DNA of 64,000 nucleotides from Salegentibacter sp. (GTDB lineage Bacteria; Bacteroidota; Bacteroidia; Flavobacteriales; Flavobacteriaceae): NCBI GenBank assembly GCA_017795085.1, contig CP051246.1, positions 2,978,514 to 3,042,513 of the forward strand, read 5' to 3'. Shown piece by piece: positions 11,719 to 20,772 of this stretch (position 1 is its first letter; each line of letters starts with the position of its first letter). The notes under the pieces were generated by a model. It saw only the letters and a program-made list of their open reading frames with translations, ran no database searches and was not told where the DNA came from. The position numbers and the translations under genes were made by a program.

Positions 11719-11875
11719 TTATGGATGAGATTTTTTGTCGGCTATTATTTCGGAAAAAATATTCCGGTTCCAATTTGAATCATGTTCAACCTTCTCATTG
11801 TAAAAATACCAAAGCCCTTCAATATCTTTTATACCTTGTAGGGTTAAACTTCAGACTTTCCAGAGTTTTCTATAA

Positions 11876-12280
11876 CTACTCTTCAAGTTTTTCATATTTA
11901 TAAACACAGCCTTCAATACACTGAGGCCGGATTACCAGTAATTCTCCTTCAAATTCATAAAACCATGTAAAGTTTTGCTCATCACAATTCACCTCAAAAT
12001 ACTCATCGGTGATTTCCACTTCAACGGGAATGGTAGTTCCGCAAAACTCATCATCGTCCTGTATAGTAGCGTTTTCTGTATTAATAAGCAGCACCCGCCC
12101 GTCTTGCACCGGCTCTAGGGTACCACTGCCATCTCCGGGGTCTACCATTCTTTCTATCAACTGCCAGCTTCCGTCCAGACTCTTATCCTTAGGATTTCTT
12201 CCTTCGGAATCTCCATCTACGGAACAGGACTGAATAATAAATACTACTACAACCCAAAGGCTAAATGAAAAGTTTTTCAT
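11876..12280 (-). CDS. Small lipoprotein, lipocalin-like
   Basis: The 134-residue protein begins with a short signal peptide ending in a lipobox (VFIIQSC, Cys19), so it should be lipid-anchored. The mature part starts with an acidic linker and contains LDGSWQLIERMVDPGDG, the pattern of lipocalin-like domains in Bacteroidota lipoproteins, with four later Cys (CGTT, NCDE, PQC, EGC) that may form disulfides. No ligand can be named. It has no clear operon partner; the next gene on the strand is guaB, more than 200 bp away. Confidence 0.75.
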   Translation of the reverse strand: MKNFSFSLWVVVVFIIQSCSVDGDSEGRNPKDKSLDGSWQLIERMVDPGDGSGTLEPVQDGRVLLINTENATIQDDDEFCGTTIPVEVEITDEYFEVNCDEQNFTWFYEFEGELLVIRPQCIEGCVYKYEKLEE

Positions 12281-12386
12281 AAGAATGCTTTCTTTACAGA
12301 TGTAAAAATCTAAAAATGGTTGCGTGTAATTTTAAAACTTTTTTTGTAGGGATTGAAATGCTACAAAAGCTTAAGAAGGTTTTTTA

Positions 12387-14903
12387 TCACATCTCATCGC
12401 CAAAGAAAATCGCATTCATCAATAGTTTATTAGTTCCAAACCAAAATGCACGAAAATTGGTGTTATCGGTAAACAAGATTACATTCCCCCGGCTTAAACC
12501 GGTATGTTTAAAAGGCACGGTACCCGCAAGGGAATCGAGTTTGGATTTACTAATATATCCGCTAAGCAATGGCTGTTCCGTATATTTTATGGGGTTTTTA
12601 TAGCTCTGCTCATCGGGTTTTACGAAAATGGTGGTATTTCTAAACAATGCCAATTTGTTATTTTTATATCCAAAATTTACCGGATGGGAACGATCAATTT
12701 CAGCTTCAAAAATCGCCCCGCCAATACCCTGAGCCCCCCTAAAGTCACGCTGTTCTTCAAAAGAAATGTCTTTAGCTATCAAATCGCTTTCCTTGATTTC
12801 CAGGTCTAAAAAATCGTGACGTTTAAACCAGTTTGCAGCATTGCGATATCCGATTAATGTCCCACCACGGCGAACCCATTCTTTCAATTTACCGGCTTCG
12901 TTTTCACCAAGTCCACCTCCCCATGAATTCGGAAGGATAATATCGGTATACCGACTTAAATCGGTCCGGGAGAAATCACCCAAATCGAGTTTGGTAATTT
13001 TCATATCATAACGCTGATCGAACAAATGCCAGATTTCACCCGCATCATAAGGGGTAATTCCTTCCCCGACAAGCAAAGCTACTTTTGCAGGTTTTAGAGC
13101 ACGAAACTGCCTGCTGCCCAAATTTACTCCACTGGTTAGGCCGGTACTTATCGCATCAATTTGAACATGGCTTTCTTCGGAAGCTTTCTGAAGAAATTCA
13201 TACAACTCCTCCTCATTTAATTCTTGGTTTTGCACAGGAATCATGATACTTCCGTAGTCATAATTTTTATTATTTAGGCCAAACTGCTGCATCGCGACTT
13301 TAGCCCGCAGGCCTTTTTCAAGAATCATATTGAGGGCTTTAGGCGCATAGAAATCGTGCCACTGCATCAAATACGCATATTCCGATTTTTCTACGGAAGG
13401 AATGTCAGGCTTTTCAAGCTCGGAAATTTCTTCACCTGCGAGGTGCATATTTACCTCCTCAGCGAAATCTAAATCAAATGCCAACGGGAAAGTCCAAGCC
13501 GAAATATCATAAAACAGACTATCCTGAAATTCGGTTCGTTTTTCAAACATCGCTTCTACCAGTCGGTGTTGTCGTTGATTTTTGGGAATAATATAAGTGT
13601 ATTCTTTTTTGAATTTAATGCCGTTTGTTTCAAAATCACTTGCCGCACGATGTATTTTAATTTTATGCCGATCAAGGATTTTAGCAAGCTCATAAGCTGA
13701 AGAAACATCTTTTTCATCACCAAAAGCCCAGGCGCCATTTTCTGTAGAATTACGGGCGTTTTTATAAAAATCACGTTGATAATCCAACAATTTTACACGC
13801 ATATTACGAGCTGCTTTCAAAGTAGAAAGTGCCGCGGTAAACTGATTTCGGATGGTAAACGGAAATGTTAAGATGCCATTATCGGTTTCCTGAGCGTGGC
13901 CGCGGGAGCTGCCCTGTTCAAAAAGTATTCCGATGCTCCCGTTAATATCAGGAAAAGTTGAACCTTTTCCATAATAGAAATCATCGTAATTTTCTTCAGT
14001 AAAATAAAAAGATCCGAGTTCATCAAGGGCTTCAGCGTGATAATTCCCGATTTCTTTGGTAAGTTCCTGATTGAGATCGGGCGTAAGCGGGTGGGTTCGG
14101 GATGGAATTCCGGGTTGAAAGAAAAAACTGGAGTTCGAACCCATTTCATGATGATCGGTTAAAATATTCGGATACCATTTATGAAAAGTTTCCAGGCGTA
14201 CTTGTGATTCCGGCAACTGTACCGGTAACCAGTCGCGGTTCATATCAAACCAGTAATGGTTGGTACGGCCACCCGGCCATACTTCATTGTATTCACGATC
14301 TTGCGGATCGGGATTAACATTTTTGCTCTTATTGGTATTTGCCCAATACGCAAAACGCTGTAAGCCATCGGGATTAAAAACGGGATCAAAAAGGATGACG
14401 GTATTTTCAAGCAATGCTTCAATTTCAGGGCCTTCCGCGGCAGCTAAATAATAGGCCACCAGGAGTGCAGCATTAGCACCGCTGGGCTCATTACCATGAA
14501 TGGAAAACCCCTGATTTACCACAATAGGCATTTCTTCTGTATTTAAGGCTTCTGCATTTTTACGGGTTAAATCAACATGCCGTTTTCTAATTTCTTCTAA
14601 ATTCTCGTGATTTTTTTCTGAAGTAATACTAAGTAAAACCAAGGGTCGGCCTTCATAGGTACTGCCCCGATTTTCAATAGTAATCCTGGAAGAAACCCGG
14701 GCAAGTTCCCGCATATAATTCAGAATTAAATCGTGGCTGGCGTGCCATTCTCCGGGAACAAAACCAATAATATCCTGAGGTTTTGGAATTTGATCCTTAT
14801 AGGAAACATCCTGTGGCAGGTAATATTCCAGTGAAATTTCTTCTTCCTGGCCGTAAAAAGACACACAAAAGAAAAGCGAAAGCAAGGTAAAAATATATTT
14901 CAT
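12387..14903 (-). CDS. Secreted M14-family zinc carboxypeptidase
   Basis: This 838-residue protein has a Sec signal peptide (MKYIFTLLSLFFCVSFYGQ) and an M14 domain in the first half: zinc ligands in SIHGNEPSG (H136, E139) with the third His in ILTDHHEMGS near 250, substrate-binding DMNRDW, and a catalytic Glu candidate in GILFEQGSSRG. The second half (about 430-838) is a glutamine-amidotransferase-like fold used as an accessory domain in this Bacteroidota subfamily (KVALLVGEGITPYDAGEIWH). It probably degrades extracellular or periplasmic peptides. Monocistronic. Confidence 0.9.
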   Translation of the reverse strand: MKYIFTLLSLFFCVSFYGQEEEISLEYYLPQDVSYKDQIPKPQDIIGFVPGEWHASHDLILNYMRELARVSSRITIENRGSTYEGRPLVLLSITSEKNHENLEEIRKRHVDLTRKNAEALNTEEMPIVVNQGFSIHGNEPSGANAALLVAYYLAAAEGPEIEALLENTVILFDPVFNPDGLQRFAYWANTNKSKNVNPDPQDREYNEVWPGGRTNHYWFDMNRDWLPVQLPESQVRLETFHKWYPNILTDHHEMGSNSSFFFQPGIPSRTHPLTPDLNQELTKEIGNYHAEALDELGSFYFTEENYDDFYYGKGSTFPDINGSIGILFEQGSSRGHAQETDNGILTFPFTIRNQFTAALSTLKAARNMRVKLLDYQRDFYKNARNSTENGAWAFGDEKDVSSAYELAKILDRHKIKIHRAASDFETNGIKFKKEYTYIIPKNQRQHRLVEAMFEKRTEFQDSLFYDISAWTFPLAFDLDFAEEVNMHLAGEEISELEKPDIPSVEKSEYAYLMQWHDFYAPKALNMILEKGLRAKVAMQQFGLNNKNYDYGSIMIPVQNQELNEEELYEFLQKASEESHVQIDAISTGLTSGVNLGSRQFRALKPAKVALLVGEGITPYDAGEIWHLFDQRYDMKITKLDLGDFSRTDLSRYTDIILPNSWGGGLGENEAGKLKEWVRRGGTLIGYRNAANWFKRHDFLDLEIKESDLIAKDISFEEQRDFRGAQGIGGAIFEAEIDRSHPVNFGYKNNKLALFRNTTIFVKPDEQSYKNPIKYTEQPLLSGYISKSKLDSLAGTVPFKHTGLSRGNVILFTDNTNFRAFWFGTNKLLMNAIFFGDEM

Positions 14904-14930
14904 AATGCGGTGGTTTGGGGGACATAAGAT

Positions 14931-14961
14931 AAAAAAACCGTCCGGAAAAATCGGGACGGTT
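14931..14961 (-). terminator. Intrinsic terminator after the PUR gene
   Basis: AACCGTCC (14936-14943) pairs with GGACGGTT (14954-14961), an 8-bp stem. Read on the minus strand it is followed by seven T, directly downstream of the DUF3276 gene. Confidence 0.8.
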
Positions 14962-14987
14962 AATGAGATTAAAAAGGAAGCATTTTT

Positions 14988-15359
14988 TTAGATGTCGTCA
15001 AAACTTACATCGGTATACTTCTCGGCAGGTTCTTTACTTTCCCCGTTTTGCTCGTATTCCTTTTTGAAGTCTTTTTGATGACGTTCACTAATTACCTCTT
15101 CTCCTTTTTCGTTGATGATGTAATCTGTCATTTCTTCAAGAATCTCTTTAAAGCCGTCAAAATCTTCTTTATAAAGATAAATCTTGTGTTTTTTGTAGTA
15201 AAAAGAACCATCATCATTGGTAAACTTTTTACTTTCCGTAATAGTTAGGTAGTAATCACCGGCGCGGGTTGCACGCACATCAAAAAAATAAGTCCTTCTT
15301 CCGGCGCGTAAAACTTTAGAGAATATTTCTTCTTTCTCCATCATTCCCTTGTCACTCAT
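14988..15359 (-). CDS. PUR-alpha-like nucleic-acid-binding protein (DUF3276)
   Basis: The 123-residue protein matches the Bacteroidota PUR family: EIFSKVLRAGRRTYFFDVRA, then YYLTITESKK, then KHKIYLYKEDFDGFKEIL, one full beta-beta-beta-beta-alpha PUR repeat with an acidic, disordered C-terminus. Family members bind single-stranded DNA or RNA, and structures from related bacteria show a PUR dimer. Three Met codons cluster at the start (1, 6, 7); the first is annotated but the third could be used. A terminator follows. Confidence 0.9.
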   Translation of the reverse strand: MSDKGMMEKEEIFSKVLRAGRRTYFFDVRATRAGDYYLTITESKKFTNDDGSFYYKKHKIYLYKEDFDGFKEILEEMTDYIINEKGEEVISERHQKDFKKEYEQNGESKEPAEKYTDVSFDDI

Positions 15360-15434
15360 AAAATAGATTCTTTAATGGTTTTGATTTTATCCGTCTCAAA
15401 AATCTAAAATTTTTTAACATCCCCCAAAAAAAAT

Positions 15435-17189
15435 TCACATTTCTTTTTCATTTAGTTGTTTTGCGTACAACTCTTTATAATATCCTTCTTGATTTATGAG
15501 TTGGGTATGACTGCCCTGCTGTACGATTTCGCCATCTTCAAGGATGATAATTTTATCGGCATTTTTTGCTGAAGAAATACGATGACTCACAATAATTGTG
15601 GTTTTCTCCCTGGAAATTTTAAACAAATTACTCAAAATCTCCTCTTCAGTTTCGGTATCTACCGCTGAAAGGCAATCGTCAAACAGCAATATTTTGGGCT
15701 CGTGAATAATGGCGCGGGCAATAGACACTCGTTGTTTTTGCCCTCCGGAAAGGGTAATTCCACGCTCACCCAGCACGGTGTCGTATCCTTTACTGAAATT
15801 AACAATGTTTTTATGGACTGAAGCATTTTTAGCTGCGGTTTCAATTTCAGCATCAGTAGCATCACTTTTTCCAAATTTGATATTGTTTTTAATAGAATCA
15901 CTAAATAAAAACGCATCTTGTGGCACATAGCCGATACTCTCCCTGAGGCTCCCCAAATTCAGACTTCGAATATCCTTTTTATCGACGCTAATTTCTCCTT
16001 TATCAACATCGTACAAACGCCCGATGAGTTCAAGGATTGTAGATTTCCCGGCACCGGTTTTCCCGATTATGGCCAGGGTCTCGCCACTACCTACTTCAAA
16101 AGAAACATTTTTTAGTGCGGTAATATTCGTATCGTCATAAGTAAAGCTCACATTTTTAAAAGCCACACTTCCTAAAAGTTGATCTTTTTCTTCCTTAGGA
16201 TTTGTAATTTCAGGCTTTTGATCTAAAAATTCGTTGATACGCTCCTGGGAGGCCGCTGCCTGTTGCACCTGTGAGGTCACCCAGCCAATAGAGGCGATGG
16301 GCCAGGTAAGCATATTTACATAGAGCAGGAATTCCACAATAACCCCAAGATCTACCTCGCCGTTTATGTATTGATTCCCGCCTACGTAAATTACCAGTAC
16401 ATTACTAATCCCGATAAGGAACACCATAAGCGGAAAGAAAAAAGCCTGAACTTTTACCAGATGAATGTTCTTATCCCGGCTGTGATTGGAAAGTTCAGTA
16501 AAATTTTCATTGGTTTGCGGCTCTATTCCATAAGATTTTATAACGGCAATCCCGCTAAAGCTTTCCTGGGTAAAGGTATGCAGTTTTGAAAGGTATTGCT
16601 GCACCATGGTACTGCGTTTATGAATGGCCACACTTACTTTATAAATGGCATAAGCCAACAGTGGCAACGGCATAACGGTATATAGAGTAAGCATAGGTGC
16701 CGAACCCACCATAAATATCAATACTACTACACTTGAAGTTAAGGTAGACACACTATACATAATGGCCGGGCCAAGATACATACGCACTTTGGTTACATCT
16801 TCACTAATACGGTTCATCAGATCCCCTGTGCGATTTTTCTTATAGAAATTCAGCGAGAGTTCCTGATAATGTTTATACACCACGTTTTTCAGGTCGTATT
16901 CAATATACCTGGAAACCACTATAAAGGTTTGCCGCATCAAAAAGGTAAAAAAGGCCGCGAGTAGCGTTGCCCCTATTATCAGGAAAATATTCCAGAGCAA
17001 TTCACTTTTCACCATTTCTAAATCGGTGATTTCACCTTTGATATAATCCTCAATAATATTAGTAGATTCTCCGGAAAGTGGAATGTAGAACAAGGCAAAA
17101 ATCCGGGCAGCGACGGTAACGATAAAACCAAAGAATAATCGCCATTTATATTTGAGGAAAAAAGTATTGAGGGTTTTTAAGCTCTTCAT
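15435..17189 (-). CDS. ABC exporter (MsbA-like half transporter)
   Basis: The 584-residue protein has an N-terminal six-helix exporter domain (about 15-310) and a C-terminal ATPase with Walker A GKTGAGKS (376-383), Q-loop near 424, signature LSGGQ (480-484) and Walker B LLFDD (D504). The catalytic position after Walker B is Asp505 instead of Glu (DDCLSAVD), seen in one branch of flavobacterial exporters. Such half-transporters work as homodimers or with a partner encoded elsewhere, moving lipids or drugs outward. The substrate is not evident. It lies 76 bp downstream of the PUR gene start and runs in the same direction. Confidence 0.92.
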   Translation of the reverse strand: MKSLKTLNTFFLKYKWRLFFGFIVTVAARIFALFYIPLSGESTNIIEDYIKGEITDLEMVKSELLWNIFLIIGATLLAAFFTFLMRQTFIVVSRYIEYDLKNVVYKHYQELSLNFYKKNRTGDLMNRISEDVTKVRMYLGPAIMYSVSTLTSSVVVLIFMVGSAPMLTLYTVMPLPLLAYAIYKVSVAIHKRSTMVQQYLSKLHTFTQESFSGIAVIKSYGIEPQTNENFTELSNHSRDKNIHLVKVQAFFFPLMVFLIGISNVLVIYVGGNQYINGEVDLGVIVEFLLYVNMLTWPIASIGWVTSQVQQAAASQERINEFLDQKPEITNPKEEKDQLLGSVAFKNVSFTYDDTNITALKNVSFEVGSGETLAIIGKTGAGKSTILELIGRLYDVDKGEISVDKKDIRSLNLGSLRESIGYVPQDAFLFSDSIKNNIKFGKSDATDAEIETAAKNASVHKNIVNFSKGYDTVLGERGITLSGGQKQRVSIARAIIHEPKILLFDDCLSAVDTETEEEILSNLFKISREKTTIIVSHRISSAKNADKIIILEDGEIVQQGSHTQLINQEGYYKELYAKQLNEKEM

Positions 17190-17261
17190 CTATAAAATTT
17201 CTATTTATTACGAATTTAATATTTTAACAAGCCTTAAAGGCCTTTAAATTGAAAAATTCAT

Positions 17262-17269
17262 TATTTTTG
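17262..17269 (+). promoter_or_regulatory. TAnnTTTG -7 box of the leucine dehydrogenase gene
   Basis: TATTTTTG matches the consensus and lies 51 bp before the ATG, leaving a normal leader. Confidence 0.55.
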
Positions 17270-17320
17270 CCAGTGAATTTCAGGATTAATTGAAATTCTC
17301 AACTTTAAAAACTTAACGAT

Positions 17321-18424
17321 ATGCAAGTGGACGTACTTACCGCAAAAGAATTAAAAAGAACTGCGCCTGTATTTGGCCAGGTCTCTTTTAAAGACCACGA
17401 ACAAGTGGTTTTTTGCAACGACAAAGATACAGGATTAAAAGCAATAATAGGTATTCACAATACCGTTTTAGGCCCTGCCCTTGGCGGTACCCGAATGTGG
17501 AATTACAACAGTGAATGGGAGGCTTTAAACGATGTGCTTAGGCTATCCCGGGGCATGACTTATAAAAGTGCGATTACGGGATTAAATCTTGGTGGTGGAA
17601 AAGCGGTAATTATCGGGGATGCCAAAAAAGATAAAACACCTGAATTAATGCGGAAATTTGGAGCCTATGTAGATTCCCTGGGTGGAAAATACATTACTGC
17701 CGAAGATGTAGGTATGGAAACCGCAGATATGGATACCGTGCGCGAAGTAACTCCATACGTAACCGGAATTTCTGAAGAAAAAGGAGGCTCGGGAAATCCG
17801 TCTCCAATTACAGCTTACGGCGTGTATATGGGCATGAAAGCTTCTGCCAAATATAAATATGGAAGCGATAACCTTTCCGGGAAATCGGTTCTTGTACAGG
17901 GTATTGGCCACGTAGGTGAAACTTTGGTTGACTATTTAAGAAAAGAAGACGCCAAAGTTTTTATCAGCGATATTAACGAAGAACGTCTGGAGGCGATAAA
18001 AAACAAATATGGCGCCATTATTTTTGAAGAAGAAGATGTGTATGCTGCCAATGTAGATATCTACGCCCCCTGTGCCCTGGGAGCTACGGTAAACGATGAT
18101 ACCATTAACCGTTTAAAAGCAGGTATTATTGCCGGAGCAGCAAACAATCAGTTAGCCGATGAAGTTCGCCACGGAGATATTTTAAAAGAAAAAGGCATTG
18201 TTTATGCTCCCGATTTTCTTATCAATGCCGGGGGAATTATAAACGTATATGCCGAACTTGAAAATTACGATAAAAAAGAAATTCTACATAAAACCGAGAA
18301 TATCTATAATACCACACTTGAAATCTTAAGCAAAGCCGAAAAAGACAATATCAGCTCTCATTTTGCCGCGCTTAAAATTGCACAACAACGCATTAACGAC
18401 AGAAAAAATCAAAATTTGAAATAG
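17321..18424 (+). CDS. ldh: Leucine (Glu/Leu/Phe/Val) dehydrogenase
   Basis: The enzyme deaminates branched-chain amino acids oxidatively with NAD. At 367 residues it has the length of leucine dehydrogenases, not glutamate dehydrogenases. Visible features are the substrate-side GPALGGTRMWNY, the catalytic-Lys segment GLNLGGGKAVIIGD, the TAEDVGM motif, and the Rossmann turn GIGHVGETLVDYL. It should feed Leu/Ile/Val into branched-chain fatty acids, typical of flavobacteria. It ends just before the hairpin that lies at the nusB promoter. Confidence 0.93.
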   Translation: MQVDVLTAKELKRTAPVFGQVSFKDHEQVVFCNDKDTGLKAIIGIHNTVLGPALGGTRMWNYNSEWEALNDVLRLSRGMTYKSAITGLNLGGGKAVIIGDAKKDKTPELMRKFGAYVDSLGGKYITAEDVGMETADMDTVREVTPYVTGISEEKGGSGNPSPITAYGVYMGMKASAKYKYGSDNLSGKSVLVQGIGHVGETLVDYLRKEDAKVFISDINEERLEAIKNKYGAIIFEEEDVYAANVDIYAPCALGATVNDDTINRLKAGIIAGAANNQLADEVRHGDILKEKGIVYAPDFLINAGGIINVYAELENYDKKEILHKTENIYNTTLEILSKAEKDNISSHFAALKIAQQRINDRKNQNLK

Positions 18425-18442
18425 CCAGTTTTAAAAGTTTGG

Positions 18443-18450
18443 TATTTTTG
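18443..18450 (+). promoter_or_regulatory. TAnnTTTG -7 box of nusB, abutting a terminator hairpin
   Basis: TATTTTTG ends three bases before the 5' arm of the terminator at 18453. A transcript from this box would begin at or inside the hairpin. Confidence 0.6.
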
Positions 18451-18452
18451 CA

Positions 18453-18481
18453 GGGTGGAAGAAAGAACTTCCACCCTTTTT
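18453..18481 (+). terminator. Intrinsic terminator between ldh and nusB
   Basis: GGGTGGAAG (18453-18461) pairs perfectly with CTTCCACCC (18468-18476) around a six-base loop, followed by TTTTT. It ends ldh transcripts and is also the likely 5' end of the nusB mRNA. Confidence 0.9.
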
Positions 18482-18508
18482 AATGCTAAAAAAGTTCTTT
18501 TACAACCT

Positions 18509-19447
18509 ATGCTAACAAGAAGACATATTCGGGTTAAAGTAATGCAATCGCTATATGCGTTTAACCAAAGCCAGAATGATAACCTGGCCGTTGAAGAGAA
18601 ATTCCTGCTTAAAAGCATGGAAGAAATGTACGACCTCTTTTTACTACAACTAAGTCTTATTACCGAAATAAGGGAACATGCTGAGACTTTTTTAGAAAAA
18701 TCGCAAAAGAAGCATTTGGCTACCAGTGAAGACAAAAACCCCAACCGTAAATTTATAGACAATAAGGTTTTTGAAAAGTTAAATGAAAACAACGCCCTTC
18801 AAGAAGCCCTGGAAGACCGTAAAATCACCCATTGGAAAAATGATGATGAATATGTAAGCATCATTTGGAACGATATACGCCAAAGCGATTTTTATGTGGA
18901 ATATATGGCCACCCGGGAATCTGATTTTAATGAAGATAAGGAATTTATAATTCAAATGTTCAGGGAGTATATTGCTCCTAACGATAAACTTTATGAATAT
19001 CTTGAAGATAAAAAACTAACCTGGCTGGATGATTTACCATTGGTTAATACCGCAATTGTAAAATTGCTTCAGAAATTAAAAGCGCAAAAAGATTTCAAAT
19101 TAAATAAGCTCTATAAAGGCGAGGAAGATCGTGATTATGCCAAAGAACTTTTTAGAAAAACATATTTGAACGACGAGATGCTGGCCACAGAAATGCTGGG
19201 CAAAACGCCAAACTGGGACAAAGATCGTATTGCTGAAATCGATATGGTTTTAATTAAAATGGCAATTTGTGAATTCCTTAAATTCCCAAGTATTCCGGTT
19301 AAAGTAACTATTAATGAATATCTGGAACTCGCCAAGGAATACAGCACACCTAAAAGCAGTATTTTTATCAATGGCGTACTCGATAAACTCAGTAAAGAAT
19401 ACAGCCGCGACAATAAGCTAAATAAAATAGGACGCGGACTTATGTAA
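18509..19447 (+). CDS. nusB: Transcription antitermination factor NusB
   Basis: NusB binds boxA RNA with NusE (S10) and helps antiterminate rRNA operons. The Bacteroidota form is long (312 aa here), with the opening RRHIRVKVMQSLYAF, a charged insert, and a C-terminal all-helical NusB core (IDMVLIKMAICEFLKFPSIP, then INEYLELAKEYSTPKSSIFI-NGVLDK). The frame is open from a GTG at 18455, but those bases are the terminator hairpin, so the ATG at 18509 is chosen. It is followed by the DUF1573 gene and yajC, a conserved flavobacterial order. Confidence 0.95.
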   Translation: MLTRRHIRVKVMQSLYAFNQSQNDNLAVEEKFLLKSMEEMYDLFLLQLSLITEIREHAETFLEKSQKKHLATSEDKNPNRKFIDNKVFEKLNENNALQEALEDRKITHWKNDDEYVSIIWNDIRQSDFYVEYMATRESDFNEDKEFIIQMFREYIAPNDKLYEYLEDKKLTWLDDLPLVNTAIVKLLQKLKAQKDFKLNKLYKGEEDRDYAKELFRKTYLNDEMLATEMLGKTPNWDKDRIAEIDMVLIKMAICEFLKFPSIPVKVTINEYLELAKEYSTPKSSIFINGVLDKLSKEYSRDNKLNKIGRGLM

Positions 19448-19496
19448 TGCCGATATTTTTATTAATTTTAATCTTTAAATTAAAAACCACAAAACC

Positions 19497-19961
19497 ATGA
19501 AAAAAGGAATTTTAATGATAGCAGCAATCGGGGCGATGGTATTCACTTCTTGTAAAGATAATAACAATGCCTCAGAAAAAGTTAAGGCTGAAAATGTAGA
19601 AGCTGCCAGTGAACGCGATGCCAAAGAAACGGTTTATCCTAAATTGGTTTTTGCGGAAAGCGAGCACGATTTTGGTAATATTGCAAAAGGGACTAACGTA
19701 GAGCACGTATTTAAATTCACCAATGAGGGGGATGCGCCTTTGGTTATTACCGATGCAAAAAGTTCTTGCGGTTGTACCGTGCCTTCTTACCCTAAAAACA
19801 CATCTATTGAGCCGGGCGAGACCGGTGAGATGACCGTTAAATTTAATGGTTCAGGAAAAGGGCAGGTAACAAAAACCGTAACGGTTTCTGCCAATACCGA
19901 AAAAGGTAAAGAACGCATTAGAATTAAAGCTTTTGTTGAAACTGAAGAGAATGCCAGTTAA
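19497..19961 (+). CDS. DUF1573 lipoprotein
   Basis: The 154-residue protein has a signal peptide with lipobox MVFTSC (Cys19) and one DUF1573 Ig-like domain: HDFGNIAKGTNVEHVFKFTN, GDAPLVITDAKSSCGCTVP with the family Cys-Gly-Cys, and GETGEMTVKFNGSGKGQVTK. Function is unknown; the domain is common in Bacteroidota envelope proteins. It lies 49 bp after nusB and is followed by its own terminator. Confidence 0.9.
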   Translation: MKKGILMIAAIGAMVFTSCKDNNNASEKVKAENVEAASERDAKETVYPKLVFAESEHDFGNIAKGTNVEHVFKFTNEGDAPLVITDAKSSCGCTVPSYPKNTSIEPGETGEMTVKFNGSGKGQVTKTVTVSANTEKGKERIRIKAFVETEENAS

Positions 19962-19980
19962 ATAAATATTTTTATAAAAT

Positions 19981-20007
19981 TCCGGCAAAATTGCCGGAGT
20001 ATTTTTT
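19981..20007 (+). terminator. Intrinsic terminator between the DUF1573 gene and yajC
   Basis: TCCGGCAA (19981-19988) pairs with TTGCCGGA (19991-19998) across a two-base gap, so the real loop is larger. A T-run follows. It may be leaky, since yajC begins 20 bp later. Confidence 0.8.
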
Positions 20008-20026
20008 AATCCCATTAAATAATTAA

Positions 20027-20353
20027 ATGGAACAAATAACACAGTTTGCCCCAATAATATTAATGTTTGTGGTAGTGTATTTTTTTATGATACGCCCGCA
20101 AATGAAAAAAGCGAAACAAGAAAAGAATTTTGCCGCCGAACTAAAACGCGGCGACCGCGTGGTTACCAAAAGTGGAATGCACGGTAAAATTGTTGATTTT
20201 AGCGAGAAGAACAATGCGGTAATTATTGAAACCGGTGCCGGGAAAATCACTTTTGACCGCTCCTCCATCTCTATGGAAATGAGCCGAAAACTCAACGAAC
20301 CCGCAAAACCTGAAAAAGAAAGCAAGGCAAAGGCTATTAACGAAAAGAAATAG
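20027..20353 (+). CDS. yajC: Preprotein translocase subunit YajC
   Basis: YajC associates with SecDF-YidC at the inner membrane. The 108-residue protein has one N-terminal helix (APIILMFVVVYFFMIRPQ) and the family cytosolic motif LKRGDRVVTKSGMHGKIVDF, then a charged tail. The length is normal. It closes the nusB block and is followed by a very long inverted repeat. Confidence 0.95.
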   Translation: MEQITQFAPIILMFVVVYFFMIRPQMKKAKQEKNFAAELKRGDRVVTKSGMHGKIVDFSEKNNAVIIETGAGKITFDRSSISMEMSRKLNEPAKPEKESKAKAINEKK

Positions 20354-20379
20354 TTTTTCTGCTTTTATTTTTATCCCCC

Positions 20380-20497
20380 AAAAGCTGTTTGGAAGTTTAG
20401 CATCGTCATTCTGAACTTGATTCAAAATCTATCATGTTAGAACCTGAATCAAGTTCAGGTTGACGTAGACAGAAAAATATTCCAAACAGCTTTTTAT
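20380..20497 (+). terminator. yajC terminator with a REP element in its loop
   Basis: AAAAGCTGTTTGGAA (20380-20394) and its exact complement (20480-20494) form a 15-bp outer stem followed by T residues. Inside is a second stem, CTGAACTTGATTCA (20411-20424) against 20445-20458, which is the flavobacterial REP-type palindrome also seen near 7.1 and 33.1 kb. The arrangement looks like a simple terminator whose loop was invaded by a REP element. Confidence 0.75.
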
Positions 20498-20772
20498 ATT
20501 TATCATGTAAACGACTTCCAGGCAAGTTCATGAAGCACTAAAATCTAGATATCGAATACCCCCTAATCAGTGAGATAATCTTCTCAAATCGTTTTTGTTT
20601 GGATCTTTGTTAGTTCGCTACTAGCCTGTAGCCCGTATTTCGATTATATTTCTATCGCAAAATTCTCAATCGTGACAAGTCTAGGAGTCTTAAATGTCCG
20701 GAATAAAAAGGTCACAGAGCCCTCATTCTCAAGTGCGTTTTATAGAAATAGCCTTGCCTATTTCTACAATTT
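20498..20772. other. Intergenic stretch, no gene seen
   Basis: No reading frame with coding character is seen on either strand. A short string near 20631 (gctactagcctgtagcccgt) is loosely like the repeat at 32.53 kb. Confidence 0.5.

Noticed and set aside
15435-17189. ABC exporter read as inactive because of Asp505 after Walker B
   Set aside because: Asp at this position is recurrent in flavobacterial exporters and all other motifs are intact, so loss of activity is not supported.
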